A stretch of DNA of 64,000 nucleotides from Sphingomonas sp. PAMC26645 (GCF_004795835.1 NZ_CP039249.1:864501-928500), one strand, 5' to 3'. Shown: positions 17,271 through 25,638, counted from the stretch's first letter. Translations and numbers: made by a program. Notes: generated by a model not told the origin, from the letters alone.

Positions 17271-18533
17271 ATGGATCATTTCGCCTATCGTGACGGTGTC
17301 ATGCACGCCGAGGACGTCGCCCTGCCGGCGATCGCCGAGGCCGTCGGCACCCCCGTCTACGTCTATTCGACCGCCACCTTCCGCCGTCACGCACAGGTGT
17401 TTCGCGACGCGCTGAAGGGCGCCGGGCGCGTCCACCTGGCCTATGCGATCAAGGCGAACCCCAACGTCGCGGTGCTGCGCGTCCTCGCCGACGAGGGCTA
17501 CGGCGCCGACGTCGTTTCGGCCGGCGAGATGCAGCGCGCGCTCGCGGCGGGTATTCCTGCGTCGGACATCGTGTTCTCGGGCGTCGGCAAGACGCGGCGC
17601 GAACTGGCGCAGGCGCTCGATGCGGGGATCGGCCAGTTCAATCTCGAGCTGGAGGAGGAGGGCGAAGTCCTTGCCGCGCTCGCCCATGCGCGCGGCGAAC
17701 GCGCGCCGACGGTGCTGCGGGTGAACCCCGACGTCGATGCCGGCACGCACGCAAAGATATCGACCGGGCGCAAGGAGAACAAGTTCGGCGTCGCAATCGA
17801 CCAGGCTGTGGCGATGTTCGACCGCCTGTCGAAGCATGACGGCCTCGACCTGCGCGGTGTCGCGATCCACATCGGCAGCCAGCTGGCCGATCTCGCGCCG
17901 CTCGAGGCCGCCTACACGCGGATCGGCGAGCTAGTCGCCGAACTGCGCGCTGCGGGTCACACGATCAGGCGCGTCGATCTTGGCGGCGGGCTCGGCGTTC
18001 CCTACAAGCCCGACGACGTGCTGCCGAGCCCCGCCGACTATGGCGCGATGGTCGCCCGCGCGACCGCCGACTGGGACGTCGAACTCATGTTCGAACCCGG
18101 TCGCGTGATCGCAGGCAATGCCGGTGTGCTTCTGACCGAAGTAATCTGGGTAAAGCCGGGCGTGGTGAACCCGTACGTGATCGTCGATGCGGCGATGAAC
18201 GACCTCGCGCGCGTCGCGATGTACGACGCGTATCACGACTTCGTCGCGGTCGAACCGACTGGCGAGCGGATGACCGCGAACATCGCCGGGCCGGTGTGCG
18301 AGACCGGCGACACGTTCGCGATGGGTCGCGACATCGATGTCGTGAAGTCGGGCGATCTCGGCATCTTCCGCACCGCCGGCGCGTACGGCGCGACGATGGC
18401 GTCGACCTATAACAGTCGCGCGCTGGTGCCCGAAGTGCTGGTGGACGGCGACCGGTTCGCGGTGGTCGCCGACCGCATCCACCCCGAGACGATCCTGGCC
18501 GCCGAGCGCGTGCCGGAATGGTTGAAGCGGTGA
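17271..18533 (+). CDS. lysA: Diaminopimelate decarboxylase
   Basis: Final step of lysine biosynthesis: meso-diaminopimelate to L-lysine and CO2, with PLP. The 420 residues carry the PLP-lysine motif YAIKANPNVAVL, VSAGEMQRAL, HIGSQL, GGGLGVPY, MFEPGR, the active-site CETGD and the C-terminal GAYGATMASTYNSR. It sits in the argH-lipoprotein-lysA order and overlaps the next gene (GTGA at 18530), which marks it as the housekeeping copy compared with the paralog at 12028. Confidence 0.95.
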   Translation: MDHFAYRDGVMHAEDVALPAIAEAVGTPVYVYSTATFRRHAQVFRDALKGAGRVHLAYAIKANPNVAVLRVLADEGYGADVVSAGEMQRALAAGIPASDIVFSGVGKTRRELAQALDAGIGQFNLELEEEGEVLAALAHARGERAPTVLRVNPDVDAGTHAKISTGRKENKFGVAIDQAVAMFDRLSKHDGLDLRGVAIHIGSQLADLAPLEAAYTRIGELVAELRAAGHTIRRVDLGGGLGVPYKPDDVLPSPADYGAMVARATADWDVELMFEPGRVIAGNAGVLLTEVIWVKPGVVNPYVIVDAAMNDLARVAMYDAYHDFVAVEPTGERMTANIAGPVCETGDTFAMGRDIDVVKSGDLGIFRTAGAYGATMASTYNSRALVPEVLVDGDRFAVVADRIHPETILAAERVPEWLKR

Positions 18534-19303
18534 CGTTACAAAGCCTGCCGCTGTTCGTGAGGCTGGCGGGTCGCCCGGTAATCCTGCTGGGCGAGGGTGA
18601 GGCGGCGGATGCGAAACGGCGGTTGCTCAATCGTGCAGGCGCGGACGTCGTCGGCGAGGATGCTCCGGCCGCGCTCGCGATCGTCGCGATCGACGACGAG
18701 GACGACGCGCTCGCGGCAGTCGCGCGGCTGAAGGCGCGGGGCATCCTGGTCAACGCGGTCGACCGCTCGGCCTATTGCGACTTCACGCTGCCCGCGATCG
18801 TCGACCGCGCACCGGTGCTGATCGCGATCGGCACGAGCGGCGTATCGGCCGGGTTGGCGGCGGCGTTGCGGCAGCGGTTAGAGGCACTCATTCCGGCCGA
18901 TCTCGGCAAGCTCGCGCTGGCGTTGCAGGCTGCGCGTGGCGCGTTGCGGAAGCGCTGGCCCGACATGGGGGAGCGCCGCCGTGCGCTTGCTACGGCGATG
19001 GGGGCGGGCGGTATGCTCGACCCGCTATCGCCGACGCATGATGTCGACGCATGGCTGGCCCCAACCGCTGAGTTACCTGGAAAGCGCGACGTAGCGATAA
19101 CCCTCGTTCTCCTGTCCGACGATCCTGAGGACCTGACGCTCCGCCAGGCGCGCGCGCTCGCCAGCGCCGACCGGGTCTATCACGGCGCTGATGTCCCCGC
19201 GGTGATCCTCGACCGCGCCCGCGCCGATGCCGCACGACTGTGCGAGGCGATGCCCGCCGATCCCGGCACCGGCCTGTCGGTCGAAGTCGAGATGGCACGA
19301 TGA
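18530..19303 (+). CDS. Precorrin-2 dehydrogenase-like protein (siroheme synthase N-terminal part)
   Basis: The first about 150 residues match the CysG N-terminal module: LPLFVRLAGRPVILLGEG with an NAD-binding GxGxxAxxK, NAVDRSAYCDFTLPAIVDR, and IGTSGVSAGLAAALRQRLE. It would oxidise precorrin-2 and insert iron to make siroheme. The last about 80 residues (LSDDPEDLTLRQARALASAD) look like only the first strand and helix of a uroporphyrinogen-III methyltransferase, whose remainder is absent. The GTG at 18530 overlapping the lysA stop is preferred to ATG 18518 inside lysA. Siroheme serves sulfite/nitrite reductases. Confidence 0.82.
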   Translation: MTLQSLPLFVRLAGRPVILLGEGEAADAKRRLLNRAGADVVGEDAPAALAIVAIDDEDDALAAVARLKARGILVNAVDRSAYCDFTLPAIVDRAPVLIAIGTSGVSAGLAAALRQRLEALIPADLGKLALALQAARGALRKRWPDMGERRRALATAMGAGGMLDPLSPTHDVDAWLAPTAELPGKRDVAITLVLLSDDPEDLTLRQARALASADRVYHGADVPAVILDRARADAARLCEAMPADPGTGLSVEVEMAR

Positions 19304-20253
19304 GCGGTTTCGCATTCCGGATCGTCGATGGGAAAGCGACCCGCGTCGACGTCAAGGAAGCGCTCACCTGCACCGCCGACCTCGTCTGGGTGCATTTGTC
19401 GACCACCGCCGAACATGCGCAGACCTGGCTCCGCGACGAGGCAAAGCTGCTCGACTATGTCGTCGATGCGCTCACCGCGACCGAGACCCGGCCACGCTGC
19501 GAGGCGGTCGGTGATGGCGCGTTCCTCAATTTGCGCGGGCGATCGAAGGAGGAGCTCGACACCTCCGACCTGCTCGCGTCGGTGCGGATTTGGGCGGTGA
19601 AGGGCCGCGTCTATTCGGTCACGCGGAAGCCGCTGATCGCGGTCGCCGAGGTCGAGAAGATGGTCGAGCGCCATGAGGTGCGCGATCCGGGCGACCTGAT
19701 TGCCGCGTTCGCCACCGCGATCACCACCGATCTCGATCCCGATGTGGCGACGCTCGGTGACGAACTCGACGATTGCGAGGAGCAGCTCGACGCCAACCGT
19801 GTGTTCGAACTGCGCCGCGCGGTCAGCAAGGTGCGCGTCGCGGCGATCGGCTACAAACGCTTCCTCAGCCCGCAACGCGCGGCGCTCGAGAAGCTCGCCG
19901 CGCTACCCGGCGACTGGCTGGCGGACGACGACCGGCTGCATCTGGCGGCGGCGGCGGACCGCGCCGCGCGGATGGCGGAGGAACTGGAATCGATCCGCGA
20001 ACGCTCGGCGCTGATCCACGAGACGCTGACCGACCTGCGCGCCGAACAGATCGACAACCGCTCGCTGATCATCTCGATCGCGGCGATGGTGTTCCTGCCG
20101 CTGACGTTCCTGACCGGCCTGTACGGCATGAACGTCAAGGGCCTGCCCTATGCCGAGGAACCCTGGGCGTTCGATGCGATTGCAGGAGCCTGCGTGTTGA
20201 TTGCGGTCGGTGTCGTGGCGTATTTTTCGATGCGCCACTGGTTCAATCGTTAG
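19300..20253 (+). CDS. CorA/ZntB-type divalent cation transporter
   Basis: Inner-membrane metal-ion channel subunit of 317 residues. A long alpha-helical cytoplasmic domain (to about residue 255) is followed by two C-terminal transmembrane helices joined by the signature YGMNV. CorA proteins move Mg2+ (or Co2+/Ni2+) as pentamers; the shorter ZntB branch moves Zn2+. Length and N-terminus look more ZntB-like while the GMN motif is shared, so the ion is left open. The ATG overlaps the upstream stop (ATGA at 19300). Confidence 0.85.
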   Translation: MSGFAFRIVDGKATRVDVKEALTCTADLVWVHLSTTAEHAQTWLRDEAKLLDYVVDALTATETRPRCEAVGDGAFLNLRGRSKEELDTSDLLASVRIWAVKGRVYSVTRKPLIAVAEVEKMVERHEVRDPGDLIAAFATAITTDLDPDVATLGDELDDCEEQLDANRVFELRRAVSKVRVAAIGYKRFLSPQRAALEKLAALPGDWLADDDRLHLAAAADRAARMAEELESIRERSALIHETLTDLRAEQIDNRSLIISIAAMVFLPLTFLTGLYGMNVKGLPYAEEPWAFDAIAGACVLIAVGVVAYFSMRHWFNR

Positions 20254-20265
20254 GACTTTTACCGT

Positions 20266-20390
20266 CAATCCTCCCCCGCAAGGGGGAGGTGGCGCCAACG
20301 GCGACGGAGGGGGAGGGGGCGACAACCGCTGTTCCGTGTTCGCCCCCTCCATCTGGCAAGCGCCAGCCACCTCCCCCTGCGGGGGACGAT
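20266..20390. repeat. GC-rich palindromic repeat element (type A)
   Basis: A small hairpin (CTCCCCC, loop GCAA, GGGGGAG at 20271-20288) opens the element. GCCACCTCCCCCTGCGGGGGA at 20366-20386 closes it, so the whole is a long imperfect inverted repeat. It lies between convergent corA-like and fliS genes, a common position for REP-type elements that can also stop transcription. Similar elements lie at 24218, 42963 and 45513. Confidence 0.7.
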
Positions 20391-20397
20391 GGAAAGC

Positions 20398-20796
20398 TCA
20401 GGCTGCGCTGGCGGTTCGCCACGCCTGCGCGATCTCGTCGAGCATGTCGGCAGCGTCGCGGAACGGTTGCGGGTCGTGGCCCAGCGAGGCGTTGATCACG
20501 GTCTTCCGTGCGCCGCCATATAGTCGTGCGAGCGTTTCCGAGACCTGCCCGCCTTTCTCGAAGTCGAGGCCGGCTTCGAGTGCGAACAGGATTGCGGTGG
20601 CGCGGGTGATCCGCTCGCTCTTGATCGCGAACTTGCGCTTTTCGCAGGCCCATGCGGCAGCGCGCAGGGCGGCGACCAGTTCCTTGTAGAGCAACTGGAC
20701 GAGCGCAGGGCCGTCCGCGGTAGCAGTCTGGCCGACCGCGTCGATCTGGCGATAGGTCGCGAACGGGTCGCGCATCAACGTGCTGGCGTAGGTCAC
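20398..20796 (-). CDS. fliS: Flagellar export chaperone FliS
   Basis: Cytoplasmic chaperone that binds the C-terminus of flagellin and prevents early polymerisation. The 132 residues match FliS: DPFATYRQIDAVGQ near the N-terminus, LVQLLYKELVAALRAA, then a helical bundle ending in an Ala-rich tail. The GTG start at 20796 overlaps the fliD stop (GTGA), preferred to a GTG 15 bases upstream within fliD. It is transcribed with fliD from the sigma-28-like promoter at 22269-22295. Confidence 0.9.
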   Translation of the reverse strand: MTYASTLMRDPFATYRQIDAVGQTATADGPALVQLLYKELVAALRAAAWACEKRKFAIKSERITRATAILFALEAGLDFEKGGQVSETLARLYGGARKTVINASLGHDPQPFRDAADMLDEIAQAWRTASAA

Positions 20797-22235
20797 GAAT
20801 CCTTGTTCCACGCGGCAATCTGGTTCGTGAGGAAAGTCTGCGTCGATTTATACGCCGACACGCGCGAATTCATGCTGGCATATTGCTGCGTCAGGCGCGT
20901 GGTCAGCTGCGCGGACTGGTCGGTGACCTTGTCCTGCTGCTTGGCGACATCGGCCTCCGCCGCGGTGTAGCGCACGGTCGATGCGCCGAGACCGGTCACC
21001 GTGCTGGTCGCGCTGGTGGTCAACGCCGTCAACGTCGCGGACAGGCCGAGCGCGTTGGTGCCCGACGGCGCGAACATCGATTCGACCGTGTCGGGGTTCG
21101 CCGCGAGCTGCTTGGCGAGCAGCGCGGAATCGACCCGTAGCGTCCCATCGGTGTTGGTGGCGACGCCGATCTCCGACAGCGACCGCGGGAGTCCGGCGAT
21201 CGCGCCACCGACCAGCGGCTTCGACACCAGGGCCTGCAACGACCGCAGCAGCGATTTCGCGGCGGGATCCGCGCGAAGGTTGCCGGTGATCGGATCGGTC
21301 TGTTCGGTGATTGTCTTCAGGACCTCGTTATAGGTCGTGACGACATCGTTGACCGCTTGCGTTAGCGCGTCGGTCGGGGGCGTGCTGGTAAGCGAAACGG
21401 GGACGGTGGATATGCCGTTGAGCTGGAGCGTCACGCCGGTCACCAGGTCGCTGACGGTGTTGCTCGGGCGCTCGACGGCGATCCCGTCGACGGTCAGCTG
21501 TGCGTTCTGCGCGGTGGAGACGAGGCTGGTCTTCGTCGCAAAGCCGCCGATGTCGAGCGCGTCGCCCTTCTCTCCCTTAAGCGTGAAGGCGTTGGCGCTG
21601 CCGGTCGCGCCCTTGACCGAGAGATACGCGCCGCCGTTCGCGTCGGTCACGACCGAGGCGGTGACGCCGGTCTTAGACGCGTTAATACCTGCGACGATCG
21701 CGTCGATGCTGCCGTCGCCGACGTCGATCGCCGTGTCCTTGCCGCCGATGGTCAGCGTTAGCGCACCGGTGTTCAGCGATTTGGTGCGGTCCGCCGCGGC
21801 GACCGGTGTCGTCGTCCGCGCAACTTGTCCCGTGGCGAGGCGCGTCACCGTGATGCTCGACGACAGCCCCGACAATTTGGCACCCGACTGCGCGGTGGCC
21901 GACAGGATCGCACCGTTCGAGCTGGTCGGCTGAGTCTGCAGGCTGCCGCCCTTCACCAGATTGGCGAGCGCGGTCGAAAAGCCGGTCATCGTGCTCTTGA
22001 GCGTACCGACGCCCGAGATCTGCGCGGTGAGCGTATCGGACTTGGTCTTCAACGCGGCCGTCCGCGCGGCGAACTGCGCGGAGACGAGCGAGGTGACCAA
22101 CGTGCCGGTATCGACGCCGGAGCCCGCGCTCAGCCCCTTAAGCAGTGCCTGGGTCGCGTCGTTGACGGCACTTTGCGCGGTAGGAGTGGGTGTCGGTGTC
22201 GGCGTGGCGGTCGTGCTGGTGGTCGAAGTTACCAT
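20793..22235 (-). CDS. fliD: Flagellar hook-associated protein 2 (filament cap)
   Basis: Filament cap protein that guides flagellin assembly at the tip. At 480 residues it is about the usual length. After a Thr/Pro-rich start it has the conserved FliD_N segment GLSAGSGVDTGTLVTSLVSAQ and a C-terminal coiled-coil (about 420-480: TAAEADVAKQQDKVTDQSAQL, ending with QIAAWNKDS). The middle variable region is expected. It is the first gene after a sigma-28-like promoter, so it is a late (class III) gene. Confidence 0.93.
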   Translation of the reverse strand: MVTSTTSTTATPTPTPTPTAQSAVNDATQALLKGLSAGSGVDTGTLVTSLVSAQFAARTAALKTKSDTLTAQISGVGTLKSTMTGFSTALANLVKGGSLQTQPTSSNGAILSATAQSGAKLSGLSSSITVTRLATGQVARTTTPVAAADRTKSLNTGALTLTIGGKDTAIDVGDGSIDAIVAGINASKTGVTASVVTDANGGAYLSVKGATGSANAFTLKGEKGDALDIGGFATKTSLVSTAQNAQLTVDGIAVERPSNTVSDLVTGVTLQLNGISTVPVSLTSTPPTDALTQAVNDVVTTYNEVLKTITEQTDPITGNLRADPAAKSLLRSLQALVSKPLVGGAIAGLPRSLSEIGVATNTDGTLRVDSALLAKQLAANPDTVESMFAPSGTNALGLSATLTALTTSATSTVTGLGASTVRYTAAEADVAKQQDKVTDQSAQLTTRLTQQYASMNSRVSAYKSTQTFLTNQIAAWNKDS

Positions 22236-22268
22236 CGTGAAATCCCTGCACGTCCGCGCTCGTCTGTT

Positions 22269-22295
22269 AGAACGGCCATGCGGCGCGAATGTTTA
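22269..22295 (-). promoter_or_regulatory. Sigma-28 (FliA) promoter of fliD-fliS
   Basis: On the minus strand TAAACATT (22295-22288), 11 bases, then GCCGTTCT (22276-22269). This fits the flagellar sigma-28 pattern TAAAGTTT-N11-GCCGATAA and the three other sites in the window. The -35 TAA is also the stop codon of flhB (22293-22295). Confidence 0.75.
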
Positions 22296-23435
22296 GGCCT
22301 GTTTCATGCCGTTTTCGTCGAAGCGCGCATCCTTCGGCACGGTGACGAACGGCTGGACTCCCGGCGTGGTCCCACCCGCCGCCGCGTTCAGCCCGAACAC
22401 GAACGCCAGCACGGTCGCGATCGCCGTGTAGAGGTCGTCGCGGACCTCCTGCCCCTCCTTGCTCGTGTAGTAGACGGCGCGGGCTAGCATCGGATATTCG
22501 AGGATCGGCACGCGGCCTTCGCCGGCGAGTTCGCGGATCGCCAGTGCGGTGGCGCCGCGCCCCTTGGCGACCACCACCGGCACCTGGTCCCTGCCGCGAT
22601 CGTAGCGTAGCGCCACGGCGAAGTGCGTCGGGTTGGTCAGCACGACATGCGCTTCCGCGACCGATTTGCGCAGGCCGCCGCTGGCCATCGCGCGCATCTT
22701 CGCCCGCATCTGGCCCTTCGCTTCGCCATTGCCCTCGGTCGACTTGTGCTCGTCCTTCACCTCCTGCTTAGACATCCGCATCTTGCCTAGCCGGCGGATG
22801 ATCTGGATCGGCAGGTCGATGCCGGCGATCGCACACAGCCCGAACGCCATCGCGATCAGGATGCCCTTGAAGATCCCGCCGAGCGTCGACAGCGCCTGGT
22901 TGAGATCGGCGGAAGAGGCGAGGCCCATCGTCGAATGCGCGGCGTTCCACAGCATCCAGCCGCCGATCGTGCCGAGCAGGATCACCTTCAGCAACGACTT
23001 GCCAAGTTCGATCCAGCCGTTCGCGCCGAAGATGCGCTTGAGTCCAGCCGCTGGATCGACACGGCTGTATTTGGGCGCGAGCAGACCGCCGTTGAACCCA
23101 AGCGACCCGAGCCCCGCCTGGCTCAGGATCGCAGCACCGATGCTGACGATGAACAAGGTTATGAGCGATGGCGCGAGCTTGCCGCCGGCTTCCATCAGCG
23201 GACGCCAGGGCGAGAAATCCTCGACGTCGGCGTGCGTGAACTGGAAGCTCGACGTCATGATCGCCCTGCAGGCGGCAATTAAAGTCGGCCCTGCGTAGAT
23301 CAGCCAGGCGACCCCGGCGAGCATGCTCAAAGCGGTCGCGAAATCGCGCGATTTGAGGATGTCGCCCTTCTCGACCGCATCCTTCTTGCGCTTGGCGGTT
23401 GGTGCTTCGGTTTTTTCGCCCGAATCCTCCGACAT
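22293..23435 (-). CDS. flhB: Flagellar type III export protein FlhB
   Basis: Export-gate component and substrate-specificity switch. The protein has 380 residues: a Lys/Glu-rich start (MSEDSGEKTEAPTAKRKKDA), four transmembrane helices to about residue 215, and the cytoplasmic domain with the self-cleaving NPTH motif (TNPTHFAVAL) at about residue 270. FliK at the head of the same operon triggers the switch. The ATG overlaps the fliR stop as TGATG. Confidence 0.95.
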   Translation of the reverse strand: MSEDSGEKTEAPTAKRKKDAVEKGDILKSRDFATALSMLAGVAWLIYAGPTLIAACRAIMTSSFQFTHADVEDFSPWRPLMEAGGKLAPSLITLFIVSIGAAILSQAGLGSLGFNGGLLAPKYSRVDPAAGLKRIFGANGWIELGKSLLKVILLGTIGGWMLWNAAHSTMGLASSADLNQALSTLGGIFKGILIAMAFGLCAIAGIDLPIQIIRRLGKMRMSKQEVKDEHKSTEGNGEAKGQMRAKMRAMASGGLRKSVAEAHVVLTNPTHFAVALRYDRGRDQVPVVVAKGRGATALAIRELAGEGRVPILEYPMLARAVYYTSKEGQEVRDDLYTAIATVLAFVFGLNAAAGGTTPGVQPFVTVPKDARFDENGMKQA

Positions 23436-24208
23436 CAGCCGAGGACCAGGTTATCGGTGGCAGCGAGGCCTTCGCGGACGATGACGAGCATGTAGTCGCC
23501 CATCGTCGGGAACGCGATCGCCAGCGTGACGACGCCGACCGCGAGGCTGGCGGGGAGGCCGACCGCGAACAGGTTTAGCGAGGGCGCGGCGCGGCTCAGC
23601 ATGCCGACGACGATGTTGAGGCAGAGCAGCAGGAAGCCGACCGGCAGCGCGAGCAGCAGCCCGGCGAGAAACGCATAGCCGCCGAAGAACGCTATCGCCT
23701 TAAGCCGCTCGACGCCGATCCACGCGGCGCCGGGGGGGAGGACATCATAGCTCTTCACGAGCAGGTCGATCAGGATCAGGTGGCCGTCGACCGACAGGAA
23801 CAGCAGCGTCAGCATGATCGAGAAGAACTGGCCGAGCGCGGGGGAGGACTTGCCGTTCTGCGGGTCGATCGAGGACGCGAAACCGAGCCCCATCGCGCCG
23901 CCGATCACTTCGGCGGCGATCATCGGTGCGGCGAACGCGATCTGAAGGACGAAGCCTAGCGCGAGGCCGACGAGGGCTTCGGCGGCGGCGGAGAGGATCG
24001 TGGTGACCGCGAAGATGTTCTGCGGCGGCACGATTGGATGTGCAGCAAGCACGAGAAAACCGATCGCCCCCGACAGCGTGACGCGCACGGTGAGCGGTAC
24101 CGAGACGGACCCGAACACCGGCGCGGCGATGAACGTCGCACCGATGCGGATCATCACGAACACGAGCGCCCAAAGCTGCGGCTCGATCGAGAGGCCGAAG
24201 CCTAGCAC
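23435..24208 (-). CDS. fliR: Flagellar type III export protein FliR
   Basis: Integral membrane component of the export gate (with FliP and FliQ); 257 residues, six hydrophobic helices. The GTG at 24208 (LGFGLSIEPQLWALVFVMIR) is chosen because further upstream the frame is encoded by a palindromic repeat. The ribosome-binding GGGAGGGG about 9-16 bases before this GTG is itself part of that repeat, so the element seems to have replaced or supplied the native translation signal. Confidence 0.92.
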   Translation of the reverse strand: MLGFGLSIEPQLWALVFVMIRIGATFIAAPVFGSVSVPLTVRVTLSGAIGFLVLAAHPIVPPQNIFAVTTILSAAAEALVGLALGFVLQIAFAAPMIAAEVIGGAMGLGFASSIDPQNGKSSPALGQFFSIMLTLLFLSVDGHLILIDLLVKSYDVLPPGAAWIGVERLKAIAFFGGYAFLAGLLLALPVGFLLLCLNIVVGMLSRAAPSLNLFAVGLPASLAVGVVTLAIAFPTMGDYMLVIVREGLAATDNLVLG

Positions 24209-24213
24209 TGTAA

Positions 24214-24325
24214 AATTCCCCTCCCGCTTGCGGGAGGGGTTAGGGGAGGGTGCAACGTACGTACTGGCGTCTGGTCGGTGGGGCACGCCCCTCCCCCGAC
24301 CCCTCCCGCAAGCGGAAGGGGAGCA
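24214..24325. repeat. Palindromic repeat element (type A) between fliQ and fliR
   Basis: CCCCTCCCGC, TT, GCGGGAGGGG at 24218-24239 forms a perfect 10-bp stem, and the far end (ACCCCTCCCGCAAGCGGAAG at about 24299-24318) is inverted relative to it, with GGGGAGGG and CCCCTCCCC between. The arrangement is the same as at 20266, 42963 and 45513. It lies in the sense of an operon that must be transcribed through it. Confidence 0.75.
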
Positions 24326-24354
24326 GAAGAGGCGGTCGCGTGTTCAGCATGGCC

Positions 24355-24447
24355 GCGCCGCGGCAAAGCCGCGTCGTCGGACCTCGGCGGTGCCGAGGCC
24401 GGCCGGGCTTGCGCTGGCAGCGCGGGCGTTGCCGCGCTGGCGCTGCG
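24355..24447. repeat. Run of tandem short hairpins downstream of fliQ
   Basis: Right next to the palindromic element are several small perfect stems in a row: CGCGGC-AAA-GCCGCG near 24358-24373, CCTCGGC-GGT-GCCGAGG at 24382-24398, and GCGCGG-N6-CCGCGC near 24420-24437, ending 3 bases before the fliQ stop. No open frame or known motif explains them. They may set mRNA stability or ribosome traffic between fliQ and fliR. Confidence 0.5.
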
Positions 24448-24449
24448 CC

Positions 24450-24719
24450 TCACTTCACCAGATCCGGAATACGCTCGAAGATCCCGATCGTGAAATCGCT
24501 CAGCAACCCCAGGATCAGGCTCCCGAAGATCAGGATCGACACCGCCACCACCACCAACTTGGGCACGAACGACAGAGTCTGCTCGTTGATCGACGTGGCC
24601 GCCTGAATCATCCCGAGGATCAGCCCCGCCAATAGCGCCGGAATCAAGATCGGCGCGCTGGCGAGCGCCAGCACCCACATCGTCTGGTTGGCGACGGTCA
24701 GGAAATATTGCGCGTCCAT
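24450..24719 (-). CDS. fliQ: Flagellar type III export protein FliQ
   Basis: Small export-gate subunit of 89 residues with two transmembrane helices (about 14-38 and 52-75) and the conserved ATSINEQTLSFVPKL loop between them. It starts 4 bases after the fliP stop. About 240 bases of repeat DNA separate its stop from fliR, whereas the other genes of this operon abut or overlap. Confidence 0.95.
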   Translation of the reverse strand: MDAQYFLTVANQTMWVLALASAPILIPALLAGLILGMIQAATSINEQTLSFVPKLVVVAVSILIFGSLILGLLSDFTIGIFERIPDLVK

Positions 24720-24723
24720 GCTC

Positions 24724-25638
24724 TCAGGTCGCGAACGAGTTGGCGAGGCTGCCCATCGTCAACGCCCAGCCGTCAACCAGCACGAACAACAGCAGCTTGA
24801 ACGGCATCGAGATAATCGTCGGGCTCAACATCGCCATGCCGAGCGACATCAGCACGGTCGCGACGACGAGATCGATGACGATGAACGGCAGGAAGATCAG
24901 GAAACCGATCTGGAAAGCGGTCTTAAGCTCGGACGTGACGAACGCGGGAAGCAGCACCGAGAAGGGGATGTCGGTCGGCGTCGCATAGGGGCCCGATTTC
25001 GCGATCTGCGCGAACACCGTGACGTCCTTGATCCGCGTCTGCTTGACCATGAACGCATGCAGCGGGACGCCGGCCGTCGTGATCATCTGCGTGCCGGCGA
25101 GTTGTCCGGCGGCATAGGGCTGGATCGCGGTCGTGTTTATCTGGCTGATCGTCGGCGCCATGATGAAGAAGCTGAGGAACAGCGACAGCCCGAGCAGGAC
25201 TTGGTTCGGCGGGGTCTGCTGAAGCCCGAGCGCTTGTCGCAGGATCGCGAGCACGATGATGATCCGCGTGAAGCTGGTCATCATCAGCAGGATGCCCGGC
25301 AGGATCGTAAGCAGCCCCATGATGATGAGGACTTGCAAGCTGAGCGACAGCGAGCCGCTCTGGCCGGTGTTGCCCGCAGCCTGTCCGCCGAGTTGGCCCA
25401 GCGCGCGATCGACCGCGTCGCCGACGGCGGGGTTGGTCGGGGCGGGGACGCCTTGCGCGAAGGCGGGCATTGCGAGGAAGAGGGCTAGTAGAATGGCGAG
25501 GCCTATCCACAGCCACGCGTTCGCGCGCTTGGCTCCTGGATTCCCGCGTATGCGGGAAAACGGCTTGGCGGAGGATGCGGCGAACAGGGCAGGACCTGAG
25601 CCTTTCCGCGTCACCGTCGGACGAGCGACCGCGCTCAT
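24724..25638 (-). CDS. fliP: Flagellar type III export protein FliP, with repeat-encoded N-terminus
   Basis: Core export-gate protein with four membrane helices and the family motif block MTSFTRIIIVLAILRQALG, followed by QTPPNQVLLGLSLFLSFF. At 304 residues it is some 50 longer than usual. The ATG at 25638 overlaps the fliO stop (ATGA), and the first about 40 residues come before the normal signal-like helix (WLWIGLAILLALFLAMPAFA). Within that extension SRIRGN is encoded by a REP-type palindrome (25541-25558). A GTG eight codons in is another possible start; no start lies between the repeat and the signal helix, so the repeat is translated. Confidence 0.92.
   Translation of the reverse strand: MSAVARPTVTRKGSGPALFAASSAKPFSRIRGNPGAKRANAWLWIGLAILLALFLAMPAFAQGVPAPTNPAVGDAVDRALGQLGGQAAGNTGQSGSLSLSLQVLIIMGLLTILPGILLMMTSFTRIIIVLAILRQALGLQQTPPNQVLLGLSLFLSFFIMAPTISQINTTAIQPYAAGQLAGTQMITTAGVPLHAFMVKQTRIKDVTVFAQIAKSGPYATPTDIPFSVLLPAFVTSELKTAFQIGFLIFLPFIVIDLVVATVLMSLGMAMLSPTIISMPFKLLLFVLVDGWALTMGSLANSFAT
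25541..25558. repeat. REP-type palindrome inside fliP
   Basis: TTCCCGC-GTAT-GCGGGAA is a perfect 7-bp inverted repeat, typical of short dispersed palindromes in sphingomonads. It lies inside the coding region for the N-terminal extension of FliP and keeps the frame. Confidence 0.6.
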
